Below, piece by piece: positions 6,443 to 15,370 of a stretch of 23,135 nucleotides of DNA. A model generated the notes under the pieces. That model saw nothing but the letters and a program-made list of their open reading frames with translations, did not search any database and was not told the origin of the DNA. Numbering within the stretch: the first letter of the stretch is position 1; each line of letters begins with the position of its first letter. The position numbers were made by a program, and so were the translations under genes. Source of the DNA: JAGCJX01 sp045638645. GTDB lineage: Bacteria > Bacteroidota > Bacteroidia > Bacteroidales > UBA932. Location: NCBI GenBank assembly GCA_045638645.1, contig JAZUBU010000003.1, positions 1 through 23,135 on the forward strand, in the 5' to 3' direction.

Positions 6443-7996
6443 ATGAATACACGATTCAACTTCAGATCCTTGCTGAATACAGCATTTGGCCTGCTTGCTA
6501 CTTGTCTCTTTGTGAGTTGCAGCTGGGTAGAAGAACTTCGTCCCGATGAGATCCGCAGTTCCATGATCGAAATCTCCGTGGCTTCGGCAGACCTGACCAA
6601 AGCAACTCCGACCGACGGCGAATCAGCCATCAACTCCTTGTATGTATATGCGTTCCAGGGTGATAAGAAGGTCGGCTTCCTTCAAAGAAGCTCGGTTGTT
6701 CCCGGAGAACCCTTCTACATGGATTTGCAGTTGCCGGAGAAAGGAACCCACTCCGTGGATTTCTTCCTGGTAGCGAATGCAGAAGAAATGGATTATTTGG
6801 GACAATACATTACCCTGTCCGAAACGACCAGCCGGGCACAGCTCCTGGACCTCAAGTTTTCAGGCTTGGATGCCAATCCCCACGATCCGGTTTACTTGCC
6901 GATGTACGCACAACTGTTGGCACAAAGCATCAATGTGGAGAACATCCTCGGGGATGCCAATGTGGCTGCAGGTCATGAGGGGCATGTGGTTCTGAACCAG
7001 AAACTGATGTTTGAACTCAGCCGCTCTTTGGCGAAGATTTCCCTCTATGCTGCGTCCGAAACGGGCAATGCTCATACCCCTCAGATTGTTTCTGTGGATA
7101 TGTTGGCAGATGGTACCCGTCAGTTCAGTTACCTGTTCCCGCAGGAGGATGCTGTGTTGAATGCAATTACCTCTCGACCGAACGACCGTTCTTTGTTCGT
7201 CGGTCTGGCCAATGTGACCCGACAAGTTACCAAAGGTTCCTCGGAGCAAGCCGATCCGGCCAATTACAATACTATTTTCGGAAATGCCTATTTGCCGGAA
7301 GTGACCTACGGTAGTGAACCTTGGAATCTCTCATCCGGTAACAATCGTGAGGTGGTACTGCACGTACGCTTTACTCCGGAGCAGGGCGGGGCGGTACAAA
7401 ATGCATACATCTATATGCCTCCGATTGTACGCAACACCCATTACAAAGTCTGCATCCTGATTGGTGCTGAAGGACAAATCATTGTAAATTACGAGGTGGA
7501 TAACTGGATTGACAACAATACATCGTCCATTACTTTTGACTATCCTACTCACAGTTATTTGTTGGATTTTGTACCGGCAAGCATTGAGGAGATGGGGCGT
7601 AAGCCGGTTGCACCTGCCAGCATGACGGAGACCCAACCCTTTGTAGGATACTTCCAAATGTCTTATCCCCAAAACGACCGTTGGGTTCCGACACTCACGG
7701 GTTTGAATGCCAGCAATGCCACGGTGAGAGTTTTTGAGGATGCTACCCATATTGAAGTGCCGCAAAGCGAATGGCCGATTCAGGCTTCTGAAAAATGGTA
7801 CCGGATTGAAGTGAGTCCGAAATATGGCAAAATGACAGAGGATGAAGAAGTTCGTCTATCCATTACCTATACGCCCATTGGGTTCGAAACCCCGGAATAC
7901 CTCCTGATCAACGGTGCGCACGACGAGTACCACTGGCCCTACCACGGTACGAGTGAGCAAGATGCCGAGTACGTAATCATCACCCTGGAAGAATAA
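6443..7996 (+). CDS. Accessory fimbrillin lipoprotein, 517 aa
   Basis: A signal peptide ends in lipobox FVSC (C26). A Thr-Lys site at 52-53 is followed by the fimbrillin strand INSLYVYAFQGD. The fimbrillin-like head ends around NYEVDNWIDNN (W355), the place where the short subunits stop, and about 160 further residues follow, with a second beta-type domain (roughly 370-517). It starts 5 bp after the anchor gene, so it is translated from the same mRNA. By order it corresponds to FimC or Mfa3 of P. gingivalis, which are accessory or tip-proximal subunits; I assign this by position and architecture, not by recognised sequence. No catalytic motif is visible. Confidence 0.72.
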   Translation: MNTRFNFRSLLNTAFGLLATCLFVSCSWVEELRPDEIRSSMIEISVASADLTKATPTDGESAINSLYVYAFQGDKKVGFLQRSSVVPGEPFYMDLQLPEKGTHSVDFFLVANAEEMDYLGQYITLSETTSRAQLLDLKFSGLDANPHDPVYLPMYAQLLAQSINVENILGDANVAAGHEGHVVLNQKLMFELSRSLAKISLYAASETGNAHTPQIVSVDMLADGTRQFSYLFPQEDAVLNAITSRPNDRSLFVGLANVTRQVTKGSSEQADPANYNTIFGNAYLPEVTYGSEPWNLSSGNNREVVLHVRFTPEQGGAVQNAYIYMPPIVRNTHYKVCILIGAEGQIIVNYEVDNWIDNNTSSITFDYPTHSYLLDFVPASIEEMGRKPVAPASMTETQPFVGYFQMSYPQNDRWVPTLTGLNASNATVRVFEDATHIEVPQSEWPIQASEKWYRIEVSPKYGKMTEDEEVRLSITYTPIGFETPEYLLINGAHDEYHWPYHGTSEQDAEYVIITLEE

Positions 7997-8003
7997 CAAC
8001 GCT

Positions 8004-10175
8004 ATGAAGAAGATCATCCATACATTTGCCCTTTCCCTTTTCGCAATGCTTGCTTTCTCAGCTTGCGAGATGAACGAAGAAATCACCTTGCCGGGGAATG
8101 ATACCATCGTCCTCGACTTGTCAGCCGGACAGACCAAACTGGAGGATACTCCGGCAGAAGCTTATGTACACCACATCGATGTGTTTATTTTCCGTGAGGA
8201 AAGTGCGGTCCCGGCCACCCGTGTCCATTATGGCCGTTACATCGTGAACAATGCCAGTTCATTGACCTTGAATGAGAAAAAAAGCTTCTTTCCAGAAACA
8301 GAGTCGTATTATGTATACCTGGTGGCCAATAGTCACTTGGACGAGGCGAAGCTGAGAACCGACATCCTCACCTACGAAGATTTGTTGAACCAGAAACAAG
8401 AGGACCTCAACCTCCATGTGACAGCGTTGTCGTCGTTCAACGGTGCTCCGGAATACTTTCTGATGGATGCCGTTGCCCGCGATGCAGCGAGTCAGTCTCC
8501 GGTGAAACTCAATACCCAGAATCCTACGGAAAATATCGTCCTGCAAGCCCGTCTGAAACGAGCTGCCGCGAAAGTGGTGATCAACATCGAAGCTACGGAT
8601 GAGATTGAATTCAAGTCATATAGTATTGCAGACGGATCGGATGGCGGTTTGTACTATATCCGAAATCTCCCTGTGAATACCTATTTGCTGGAAGAAGCCA
8701 AATCCGCGGATAATATTGTCGCCAACCGGCGAACCACCCCACACAGTGTCAATGCATATTTTACTTGGAATCCCGAGAATTCGAGCAAAAAGGTTTCTTT
8801 AACAACCTATGTTTATCCCCATCACTGGGACAATGAGAGTATCCTGGAACACGAGACCAGCGTCATCATGAACCTGCCGATGGACTACATTTCTGAGGAT
8901 GAAAGAATCGCATACCACAACTCATGGTACAAGATTCCGATGACCGATGACCAAAAGTTTGAACGCAATAACTACTACGAAGTCAACATCCAGCTCAACC
9001 GTCCGGGTGCGATTACCGAAGTGACTCCCGTTACAGTAGATGATATCCATTACGATGTGCAAGATTGGACAGACGTGTCGGTGAGAATCGATGGTGAGGA
9101 CCGTCCGAAATACTTGATGGTCAGCCGAGATACGTTGGAAATGCACAACATCGCTCAAGATGCTACCTCTTTGGAATTCGCTTCCTCTTCTCCGGTTAAG
9201 ATTACGGTCAAGGACGTGCATTATTACAACAAATTCAGTCAGAAGACGGATGGATCGGCCCGCAATATCTCCGGAACCACTCCTGCAGGCAGCATTTCCG
9301 GTAACATCACGGTCAACAGCCCGGTGCCGACCAACAATGCGATCCGTTACTTTACCTTGGTGGTTACCAACGAAGAAGGCCTGACCCGCGAAGTATTCGT
9401 GATCCAATATCCTTTGGAGTACATTACCAACCTGGCTGGCTGGTATTCTTATCGCGAGGACTTTTACTATCGCCCTAACCACAACAATGACAAGGACAAT
9501 CAGGCTGTTCCGACAACCTGGGAAGTGCCCGGTGACTATATCACCACAGCATCCTTCCGGAATTCGCAGTGGGATTATACCCAAAGTTCTACCGGAGGCG
9601 CATTCACTTCCAAGGTGGCCCAATCCATCAAATCTTCCGGTCTGGCTGATATTGACTATTATTATTATACCTACAACAACTGGTATGGATTGTCACAATC
9701 GACAACCCGAGCGTTGACCAACGGTAATCCGCGGATGTACCATGTGCAAATCAAGTCAACATCCAGCACCTACACGGTTGCTATTCCCCAAATGGATGCG
9801 GATGGTTACACGGACAACAGCAGTGACAATGCAAGACTCGTATCCCCTTCATTCATGATTGCATCGCAGCTGGGTGCCGTATCATCAGGTGCGTTCAACA
9901 ATTTCACAATGGCAGCAAGCCACTGTCGCGACTATGTGGAAGTGTATAAAGATCCGGTTACAGGGGAGGTCATTCACTTGGATAACTGGCGTTTGCCTAC
10001 CCGTGCCGAAGTGGAAATCATCATCAAATTCCAAAATGATTCAGAGGTGATGGACGAGGTCCTGGCAGGTCGCTATTACTGGTGTGCCGATACGGGTAGA
10101 ACCGATAATTATGTCGAGAACACGGATTATACCCAAAATGGTATTGGATTGCGTTGCATTCGCGATGCTTATTAA
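8004..10175 (+). CDS. Fimbrillin-type lipoprotein with FISUMP/FGE-like C-terminal domain, probable tip adhesin
   Basis: This 723-residue lipoprotein (lipobox FSAC, C21; Thr-Lys at 44-45) has a fimbrillin head up to about residue 365, ending around YDVQDWTDVSV (W355). Residues about 370-475 look like an Ig- or BACON-type beta-sandwich, ending in REVFVIQYP. Residues about 476-723 have the marks of the Fibrobacter-paralogue (FISUMP)/formylglycine-enzyme-like fold: DNWRLPTRAEVEIII at 660-673, then YYWCAD, and a closing GIGLRCIRDAY, with cysteines at 641, 694 and 718. This fold is used elsewhere as a C-type-lectin-like binding module, so an adhesive tip role is likely. A tyrosine-rich stretch (551-561) is unusual. 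It starts 7 bp after the previous stop. Confidence 0.75.
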   Translation: MKKIIHTFALSLFAMLAFSACEMNEEITLPGNDTIVLDLSAGQTKLEDTPAEAYVHHIDVFIFREESAVPATRVHYGRYIVNNASSLTLNEKKSFFPETESYYVYLVANSHLDEAKLRTDILTYEDLLNQKQEDLNLHVTALSSFNGAPEYFLMDAVARDAASQSPVKLNTQNPTENIVLQARLKRAAAKVVINIEATDEIEFKSYSIADGSDGGLYYIRNLPVNTYLLEEAKSADNIVANRRTTPHSVNAYFTWNPENSSKKVSLTTYVYPHHWDNESILEHETSVIMNLPMDYISEDERIAYHNSWYKIPMTDDQKFERNNYYEVNIQLNRPGAITEVTPVTVDDIHYDVQDWTDVSVRIDGEDRPKYLMVSRDTLEMHNIAQDATSLEFASSSPVKITVKDVHYYNKFSQKTDGSARNISGTTPAGSISGNITVNSPVPTNNAIRYFTLVVTNEEGLTREVFVIQYPLEYITNLAGWYSYREDFYYRPNHNNDKDNQAVPTTWEVPGDYITTASFRNSQWDYTQSSTGGAFTSKVAQSIKSSGLADIDYYYYTYNNWYGLSQSTTRALTNGNPRMYHVQIKSTSSTYTVAIPQMDADGYTDNSSDNARLVSPSFMIASQLGAVSSGAFNNFTMAASHCRDYVEVYKDPVTGEVIHLDNWRLPTRAEVEIIIKFQNDSEVMDEVLAGRYYWCADTGRTDNYVENTDYTQNGIGLRCIRDAY

Positions 10176-10201
10176 TAGAGAACGTTTATAGAAGATAGAG
10201 T

Positions 10202-13174
10202 ATGAAAACTTACATGAAATTTACTTGCCTCTTTTTGGTATCCTTGTTGGGCTTGACAGCTTGTCAGGAGGAGCCGTTTACTCCCGTGGATCTGGTTCCG
10301 GAGGGATACGTGGCTGTGGAGTTTGTGGCTTCTGTTCCTCAGATGAGTGAGGTCCAGACCAAGGCGGTCGATCCCGATGGGGCCGGTGTACAACAGATGA
10401 CTGTTTTCTGTTTTGATGAAAACGGATTGTTCCTTACGACTGTGAACGCCGAAATGACTCCGACGCCGGGCAATCCTTCGCTCACCGGAAAAATGCTGTT
10501 GTATGTGCCCGAACAGACCTACATTCTCCAATTGGTGGGAAACCAGAACCTGACTTATTTCCGGGAAGACAATTACCGGGGTATGTCTGAAGTGGATGTA
10601 ATGGCAGCCCTCGAGGCCTCCGCCGGTCGTATGATTTACTGGGCACGCAAGACCATGGACGAAATCCATGGCTACAACAGTACATCCAATCCCGTCCATC
10701 TCTTGCGCAACCAGGCGAAGATTACCTTGAACGTAAACCCTTCGGTAAACTTCCGTACAGACGGCTGGGTGGTTGTCAAATCCAATGCCTTTGGTACCGT
10801 GGCTCCGTATAATTCAGATCAAGGTTTTGTGGCTCCTCATTACCAGACCAATCCGTTTGTGACCCTGCCCCTGAATACCTCAAAACTGACCAACTATGTA
10901 GATGTTCGCCAAGTGGAGGAGGAGTACATTTTTGAGACTGAGAACACGGCAGATTCACCGATTGACTTCATTCTAAAAGGTTCCTTGAACGGCGGTCCTT
11001 CGTTGTATTACCGTATTTCTTTCCTGGATGTAAACCGGGAATACCTGCCGGTGTTGCGTAACCACCATTATACGGTTGAAATCAATGGTCCGCTGTACTA
11101 TGGACAAACGACCTTTGCCGCAGCACTCGAAGCTCCGGCAACCAACAACGTCTGGGTTTCGATTTCCGACGATATCAAAGAAATTACGGACGGTGACCGC
11201 ACCTTAGCGGTAAAGGAAACCTTTGTGATGATTGGTGAAAACGAGTTTCAGACGCCGACCAACTTGTACTATTTGCATTATACGTTGAAGAATGACGGCA
11301 GTACCCCCTTGACCCAAGCCGAAGTGGCCTGGGCAGAGGGCAACAATGTGGCCAAATCCAGATTTACCCATACCTTTGATGCGGCTACAGGCGAAGGTCT
11401 GATCTGCATTGAGCTCAATGATATGGGCGGTCTGGCCAAGCGGGAAGGTAACCTGATGGTCAAATGGGGCAACCTGGTCCGTTCCATCAAAGTGGTGACG
11501 GTTAAGGAACAAAACTTTGAGCCCGCTTGGATTACGACCAACGTCTATGGTACCGGCACCGGAGAACACATCACCATGATGTTTACGATTCCGGAGGATT
11601 GTCTGGCAGAACTCTTCCCGATGGAAGTACTTGTTTCTGTGAACGACATTGACGTGCGCAACGAATCCGGTATGGCGTTGCCCATCATTACCCCCGAAGA
11701 TCCCCGCTACGGTGCAGACAATGGTATCGGTTACAAATACCTGTTGCGCGTGGATGGTGTTGGCAAACAACGTCTCTACCTGGAGACCATCCAAAATCAC
11801 TTGGATGCGGACCACGTGGACCTGACGATTGAAGCCCGCTACTTCCGTCCTTTGACCAAGGTGGCCACCTTCCGCGAAGATACAGACTACAGCATCATCC
11901 TGGACAATCTCTACAATTACAGTGTGGAAATCCCGCGCGATGAAGTTTTGTTCTTCTACCTGGTTCCCCAAAAGGTCAATGCCCCCGTTTCCATTGAAAC
12001 CCACTTGGCAGAAGGGGCAATCTGGAATCCTGTTACCCAACGGTATGATTACACGGCGGTGGATGCGCACCCGAATGATGAGTTCCTGTTCTACTCCACA
12101 TACCTGGATCATAACGAAGATCCTTCCATGACGCATTACTTCGATTTTACGGAAATCAGCTCGGAAGATTGGAGCACGGGAGGACGGGTGCACCTCTTTA
12201 CCCGGACCAGTGAAATGCCGACCGAAAATCATGGTGCCGTATTCCACCTGCTCACCAATGCACCAAAGAGTGCAGAAGTGGTTCGGATTGCATCCAACCC
12301 CAGCAGCACCGGAAACCAATACCGTTCGGCCATCTTCGAACTCGCCAATTTCCATCCCTTCCATTTTGCTGCACAAATCAACGGGCAAGGTACCTTGGTT
12401 AGCGGTGAAAAAGAAGAAGCCATTGATGACATCCGTTTTGATTATGAACCCAACCAACCCGTCCTTATCGACTTGGATATCACAAGCTTCAAATCGGCCA
12501 TCCGTAAGTCGGAACAAGCCCTTCTGCCGGATGCACAACAAGTATCGGTGGATCCGTTCGGAACCGAATTTGATATCTACATCGATGCTCCCATGTTGAA
12601 ACTGGACGAAGATGATGCCCATGTGCTCGAGGGCCGTCTGTTCAAAGACGAACATGTACCGGGCCGTTTCATCTACCGTGTCAAGGCGGATCGCGAAGCA
12701 GAACGAGCTAGCGGTTTTGCTCCCGCCGCGTTGGCGGATGACAAGGCCCAAGATCAGTCCGGTGAACGGAAACGCCTGGCCTTCCTGACCCAAGACATCG
12801 TTTCAGCCGGTGATATCGTCATCTCTTCTGACCAAACGAAAGTCATTTTCTATGAAAAGAAATTCCGAGTACAAAACAATTCCTTGACGGGCGTTTTGCA
12901 CTACCGCCGCGAAAGTGACGGTGCAGTCCTTCCTGTGCCGGCCGGATCATTCGTGCCTTTTGAAGTTCTTCCGACATACAACCGAATCGGTTCGATCTCT
13001 GTGGGAGAAGGCGGTCACTTTGAACTGCGTCTGCGCAGCGAGTACGAATACGACTGGAATACCGACGATGTGAAATTCCAGTTCGTAGGCGAAGATGGCG
13101 AGATCTATGAAAAGACCTTTGGCAGTCTGAGCTACTTGAACGGAGCGTTGGGAGGACCGATTATTCTGGAATAA
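10202..13174 (+). CDS. Large fimbrillin-type lipoprotein, 990 aa, last gene of the pilus operon
   Basis: A signal peptide with lipobox LTAC (C21), a Thr-Lys site at 53-54 and the strand VQQMTVFCFDENG mark an N-terminal fimbrillin-like domain that runs to about residue 330. It resembles the DUF4906/Mfa-like group of Bacteroidales pilus proteins. The remaining 660 residues are beta-rich with no motif I recognise (no von Willebrand A MIDAS motif of the Mfa5 type, no LPXTG, no catalytic triad), and probably form several sandwich domains. The size and last position suit a tip or stalk adhesin, analogous in rank, not sequence, to Mfa5. It is separated from the upstream gene by 26 bp and followed by a strong terminator. 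Confidence 0.7.
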   Translation: MKTYMKFTCLFLVSLLGLTACQEEPFTPVDLVPEGYVAVEFVASVPQMSEVQTKAVDPDGAGVQQMTVFCFDENGLFLTTVNAEMTPTPGNPSLTGKMLLYVPEQTYILQLVGNQNLTYFREDNYRGMSEVDVMAALEASAGRMIYWARKTMDEIHGYNSTSNPVHLLRNQAKITLNVNPSVNFRTDGWVVVKSNAFGTVAPYNSDQGFVAPHYQTNPFVTLPLNTSKLTNYVDVRQVEEEYIFETENTADSPIDFILKGSLNGGPSLYYRISFLDVNREYLPVLRNHHYTVEINGPLYYGQTTFAAALEAPATNNVWVSISDDIKEITDGDRTLAVKETFVMIGENEFQTPTNLYYLHYTLKNDGSTPLTQAEVAWAEGNNVAKSRFTHTFDAATGEGLICIELNDMGGLAKREGNLMVKWGNLVRSIKVVTVKEQNFEPAWITTNVYGTGTGEHITMMFTIPEDCLAELFPMEVLVSVNDIDVRNESGMALPIITPEDPRYGADNGIGYKYLLRVDGVGKQRLYLETIQNHLDADHVDLTIEARYFRPLTKVATFREDTDYSIILDNLYNYSVEIPRDEVLFFYLVPQKVNAPVSIETHLAEGAIWNPVTQRYDYTAVDAHPNDEFLFYSTYLDHNEDPSMTHYFDFTEISSEDWSTGGRVHLFTRTSEMPTENHGAVFHLLTNAPKSAEVVRIASNPSSTGNQYRSAIFELANFHPFHFAAQINGQGTLVSGEKEEAIDDIRFDYEPNQPVLIDLDITSFKSAIRKSEQALLPDAQQVSVDPFGTEFDIYIDAPMLKLDEDDAHVLEGRLFKDEHVPGRFIYRVKADREAERASGFAPAALADDKAQDQSGERKRLAFLTQDIVSAGDIVISSDQTKVIFYEKKFRVQNNSLTGVLHYRRESDGAVLPVPAGSFVPFEVLPTYNRIGSISVGEGGHFELRLRSEYEYDWNTDDVKFQFVGEDGEIYEKTFGSLSYLNGALGGPIILE

Positions 13175-13207
13175 CAGCCAGCATACTCTATATAACGTTC
13201 AGCACGA

Positions 13208-13251
13208 CCACCCCCTTGGCTGTAATCCATCTGGATAGGGGGTGGTTTTTT
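13208..13251 (+). terminator. Rho-independent terminator of the pilus operon
   Basis: CCACCCCC (13208-13215) and GGGGGTGG (13238-13245) form a perfect 8-bp GC stem with a 22-nt loop, followed by six T. It lies 34 bp after the last pilus gene and closes the operon. Confidence 0.88.
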
Positions 13252-13258
13252 ATGTTTT

Positions 13259-13281
13259 GTTTCGAAGAAACGTTAATTTTG
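13259..13281 (+). promoter_or_regulatory. Candidate promoter and inverted repeat before the thioredoxin-like gene
   Basis: TAATTTTG at 13274-13281 matches the -7 element TAnnTTTG and lies 25 bp before the ATG at 13306. Directly upstream is a small inverted repeat, GTTTC-GAA-GAAAC (13259-13271), in the -7/-33 spacer, a place where a repressor could act. The nearest TTTG (13256-13259) is only 14 bp from the -7 element, so the -33 half is weak. Confidence 0.4.
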
Positions 13282-13305
13282 TGGAAACATAATACCGGAA
13301 GTTGT

Positions 13306-13863
13306 ATGGGTACTCGTATAAACTCGTTTCATGCAGTATTAGGGCCCTTGGCCCGTATTCTTAAGGCAGTCGTGTTGGCGGTATTTTCCGGAGGACTGTC
13401 TGTCGCTTGTATTCAGGAGGAACCTGGCGTTGCCAAGGATCTGCAAGTCGGCGATCTTTTGCCTGATTTTACGGTACGCATGGACGATGGGCGGGTTGTG
13501 ACCGGGGCAGAACTTCGTGAGCAACCTTCGTGTGTTGTCTTTTTTCATACCGGCTGTCCGGATTGTCAGCAGGCCTTGCCTTTGCTGCAACGTATCCATG
13601 ACCAGTACGGCGAAAACCTGGCGATGGTGCTCATCGGTCGGGAACAAACGGCCGAAGAAGTACGTGCGTACTGGCAGGAAAATGGATATACCATGCCTTT
13701 CTCGCCCCAGGAAACCCGGGAAATCTTTGAAATGTTTGCCCAGGAACGCGTGCCACGTATCTACCTCAGTCCCATCGGGGGGCGTATTGCCGCCATTTTT
13801 ACCGATGATCCCGTTCCCGATTACGAGACATTGCTGACCGCGGTGATGGCGCTCAATCCCTGA
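13306..13863 (+). CDS. Thioredoxin-like (TlpA/AhpC-type) lipoprotein
   Basis: This 185-residue protein has a signal sequence ending in lipobox SVAC (C35), then LQVGDLLPDFTVRMDDG, the usual N-terminus of the TlpA/AhpC-TSA group. Residues 78-89, VFFHTGCPDCQQ, carry the CxxC redox site (C84, C87). The VPRIYL segment supplies the cis-proline loop. It is therefore a membrane-tethered thiol-disulfide oxidoreductase of the periplasmic side. The partner is unknown. I chose the ATG at 13306, since longer starts place the terminator sequence inside the gene. It lies between the pilus operon and the DUF2130 gene and has its own promoter-like sequence, so it is probably monocistronic. Confidence 0.87.
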   Translation: MGTRINSFHAVLGPLARILKAVVLAVFSGGLSVACIQEEPGVAKDLQVGDLLPDFTVRMDDGRVVTGAELREQPSCVVFFHTGCPDCQQALPLLQRIHDQYGENLAMVLIGREQTAEEVRAYWQENGYTMPFSPQETREIFEMFAQERVPRIYLSPIGGRIAAIFTDDPVPDYETLLTAVMALNP

Positions 13864-13937
13864 TCGCCACCCAGACCTGTTTCCAGTTGATTCCACATCA
13901 TTTTTCCAAGGGAACGCTGGTGCTGGTACAGAATGAC

Positions 13938-13945
13938 TAATTTTG
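13938..13945 (+). promoter_or_regulatory. Candidate -7 element before the DUF2130 gene
   Basis: TAATTTTG is a full match to TAnnTTTG, 36 bp before the ATG at 13982. No good TTTG occurs 19-21 bp upstream, so this is only half of a promoter. Confidence 0.4.
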
Positions 13946-13981
13946 GTTTGGCTTATACAAATACTCTCAGAAATAGATCGT

Positions 13982-15322
13982 ATGAAAGAATTGAAATGTC
14001 CCCAATGTGGCAGTGTGTTTTCTGTGGATGAGGCAGATTATGCTTCCCTCGTGAATCAGGTTCGTAATCAAGAATTTGAGGCGGAGTTGAAGGCACGGAT
14101 GAACTTGGTTGAACGGCAACAGTCCATCAAACAGGAAGCGGAAGCTTTGAAACTTACGCAATCGTTTCAGAACCAGCTTTCCGCCAAAGAGATGGAACTT
14201 TCCAAAAAAGAGAGCGAACTGATCAAGCTACAGACACAACTGCAAGGTTTTAACCAGTCTAAGCAATTGGAACTGGCGGCAGAACGCTCCCGGAGTAATG
14301 AGGAGATCGCTCGCCTGAAAGCCTTGTTGGAACAGCAGGAGAGCAAGGTTCAGGTGGCGGTTTTGCAGGAACAGAACAAGGCAAAAGACCTGATCCAGGC
14401 CAAGGAGAACAGCCTCCTGCAATTGCGCAGCAAAATGGATGTACAACAACGGGAAGCGACCATCCGCGAGGCCAATCTGAAGGACGATTACGAGCGCCAA
14501 CTTAAACAAAAGCAGGAACTGGTTGATTACTATAAAGACCTGAAGGCAAAACTCTCCACGAAGATGATCGGAGAGTCTCTGGAAACTCACTGCAGCAACG
14601 AATTCAACCGGGTCCGTACCACCATGTATCCGGCAGCCTATTTTGAAAAAGATAACGATGCGAGCCGAGGATCCAAGGGAGACTTTATTTTTCGGGATTA
14701 TGCCGATGGCATGGAATATATTTCCATCATGTTTGAAATGAAAAACGAGATGGACGAGACGGCCACCAAACACAAAAATGAAGATTTCCTGGCCAAACTG
14801 GACAAGGACCGTCGGGACAAGGATTGTGAATATGCCGTTCTGGTCTCCCTCCTGGAGCCGGATAACGACTTCTACAACGAAGGCATTGTGGATGTCTCCT
14901 ACCGTTACCCGAAGATGTTCGTCATCCGTCCCCAGTTTTTCATGCCGATGATTGCCCTTCTGACCCAGGCTTCAAGGAAGAGTGTTGAGTACCAGCGGGA
15001 ACTCATTCTGGCCCGTCAGCAGACGATTGATGTTACAAATTTTGAGAACAAACTCATGGATTTCAAGACCAAATTCGGCAACCATTACCAACGGGCTAGC
15101 GATAAATTCTTCAAAGCGATCGATGAGATTGACAAAACCATCCGATCGTTGCAAAAGATGAAGGAAGACCTGCTCAGTTCGGAAAATTACCTGCGCTTGG
15201 CGAACAACGATACCGAGGACCTGTCCATCAAACGCCTGACCCGTGGCAATCCCACGATGAAGCAAAAGTTTGAGGAAGCCCGTGCCCAAGAAGCGGATTC
15301 GTTGTTGAATAGAACCGAGTAA
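13982..15322 (+). CDS. DUF2130 family protein: zinc-ribbon start, coiled coil, nuclease-like C-terminal domain
   Basis: This 446-residue protein begins MKELKCPQCGSVF, a single CxxC knuckle (C6, C9). Residues about 25-195 are a long coiled coil rich in Q, E, K and L. Residues about 195-345 match the DUF2130 core, with THCSNEFNRVR and then GDFIFRD at 233-239 followed by FEMKNE at 251-256. D234 with E252-x-K254 reads like the D...ExK catalytic signature of the PD-(D/E)XK fold, so a DNA-acting nuclease role is plausible but unproven. A second helical segment (about 345-415) follows. Function is uncharacterised to my knowledge. The family occurs widely and sometimes next to defence genes, but no partner is seen here. 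The start at 13982 places the CPQCG at the usual distance from the N-terminus. Confidence 0.85.
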   Translation: MKELKCPQCGSVFSVDEADYASLVNQVRNQEFEAELKARMNLVERQQSIKQEAEALKLTQSFQNQLSAKEMELSKKESELIKLQTQLQGFNQSKQLELAAERSRSNEEIARLKALLEQQESKVQVAVLQEQNKAKDLIQAKENSLLQLRSKMDVQQREATIREANLKDDYERQLKQKQELVDYYKDLKAKLSTKMIGESLETHCSNEFNRVRTTMYPAAYFEKDNDASRGSKGDFIFRDYADGMEYISIMFEMKNEMDETATKHKNEDFLAKLDKDRRDKDCEYAVLVSLLEPDNDFYNEGIVDVSYRYPKMFVIRPQFFMPMIALLTQASRKSVEYQRELILARQQTIDVTNFENKLMDFKTKFGNHYQRASDKFFKAIDEIDKTIRSLQKMKEDLLSSENYLRLANNDTEDLSIKRLTRGNPTMKQKFEEARAQEADSLLNRTE

Positions 15323-15370
15323 GTATTTATTGTGTTCGCAAATGTTTGTAGGAAATAAGCTGGAGTAAAT

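Noticed and set aside
11204..12793. A 529-codon open frame on the minus strand
   Set aside because: It lies wholly inside the 990-residue pilus gene, has no promoter, signal or family resemblance and an odd composition (rich in H, Q, V, F), as expected of an antisense shadow. The same applies to the 284-codon minus frame at 3348-4202 and the plus frame opposite the ferritin at 356-835.
5547..13174. Diversity-generating retroelement target with local template
   Set aside because: The C-terminal fold of the 723-residue protein would suit it, but there is no reverse transcriptase and no near-repeat of its 3' end in the window.
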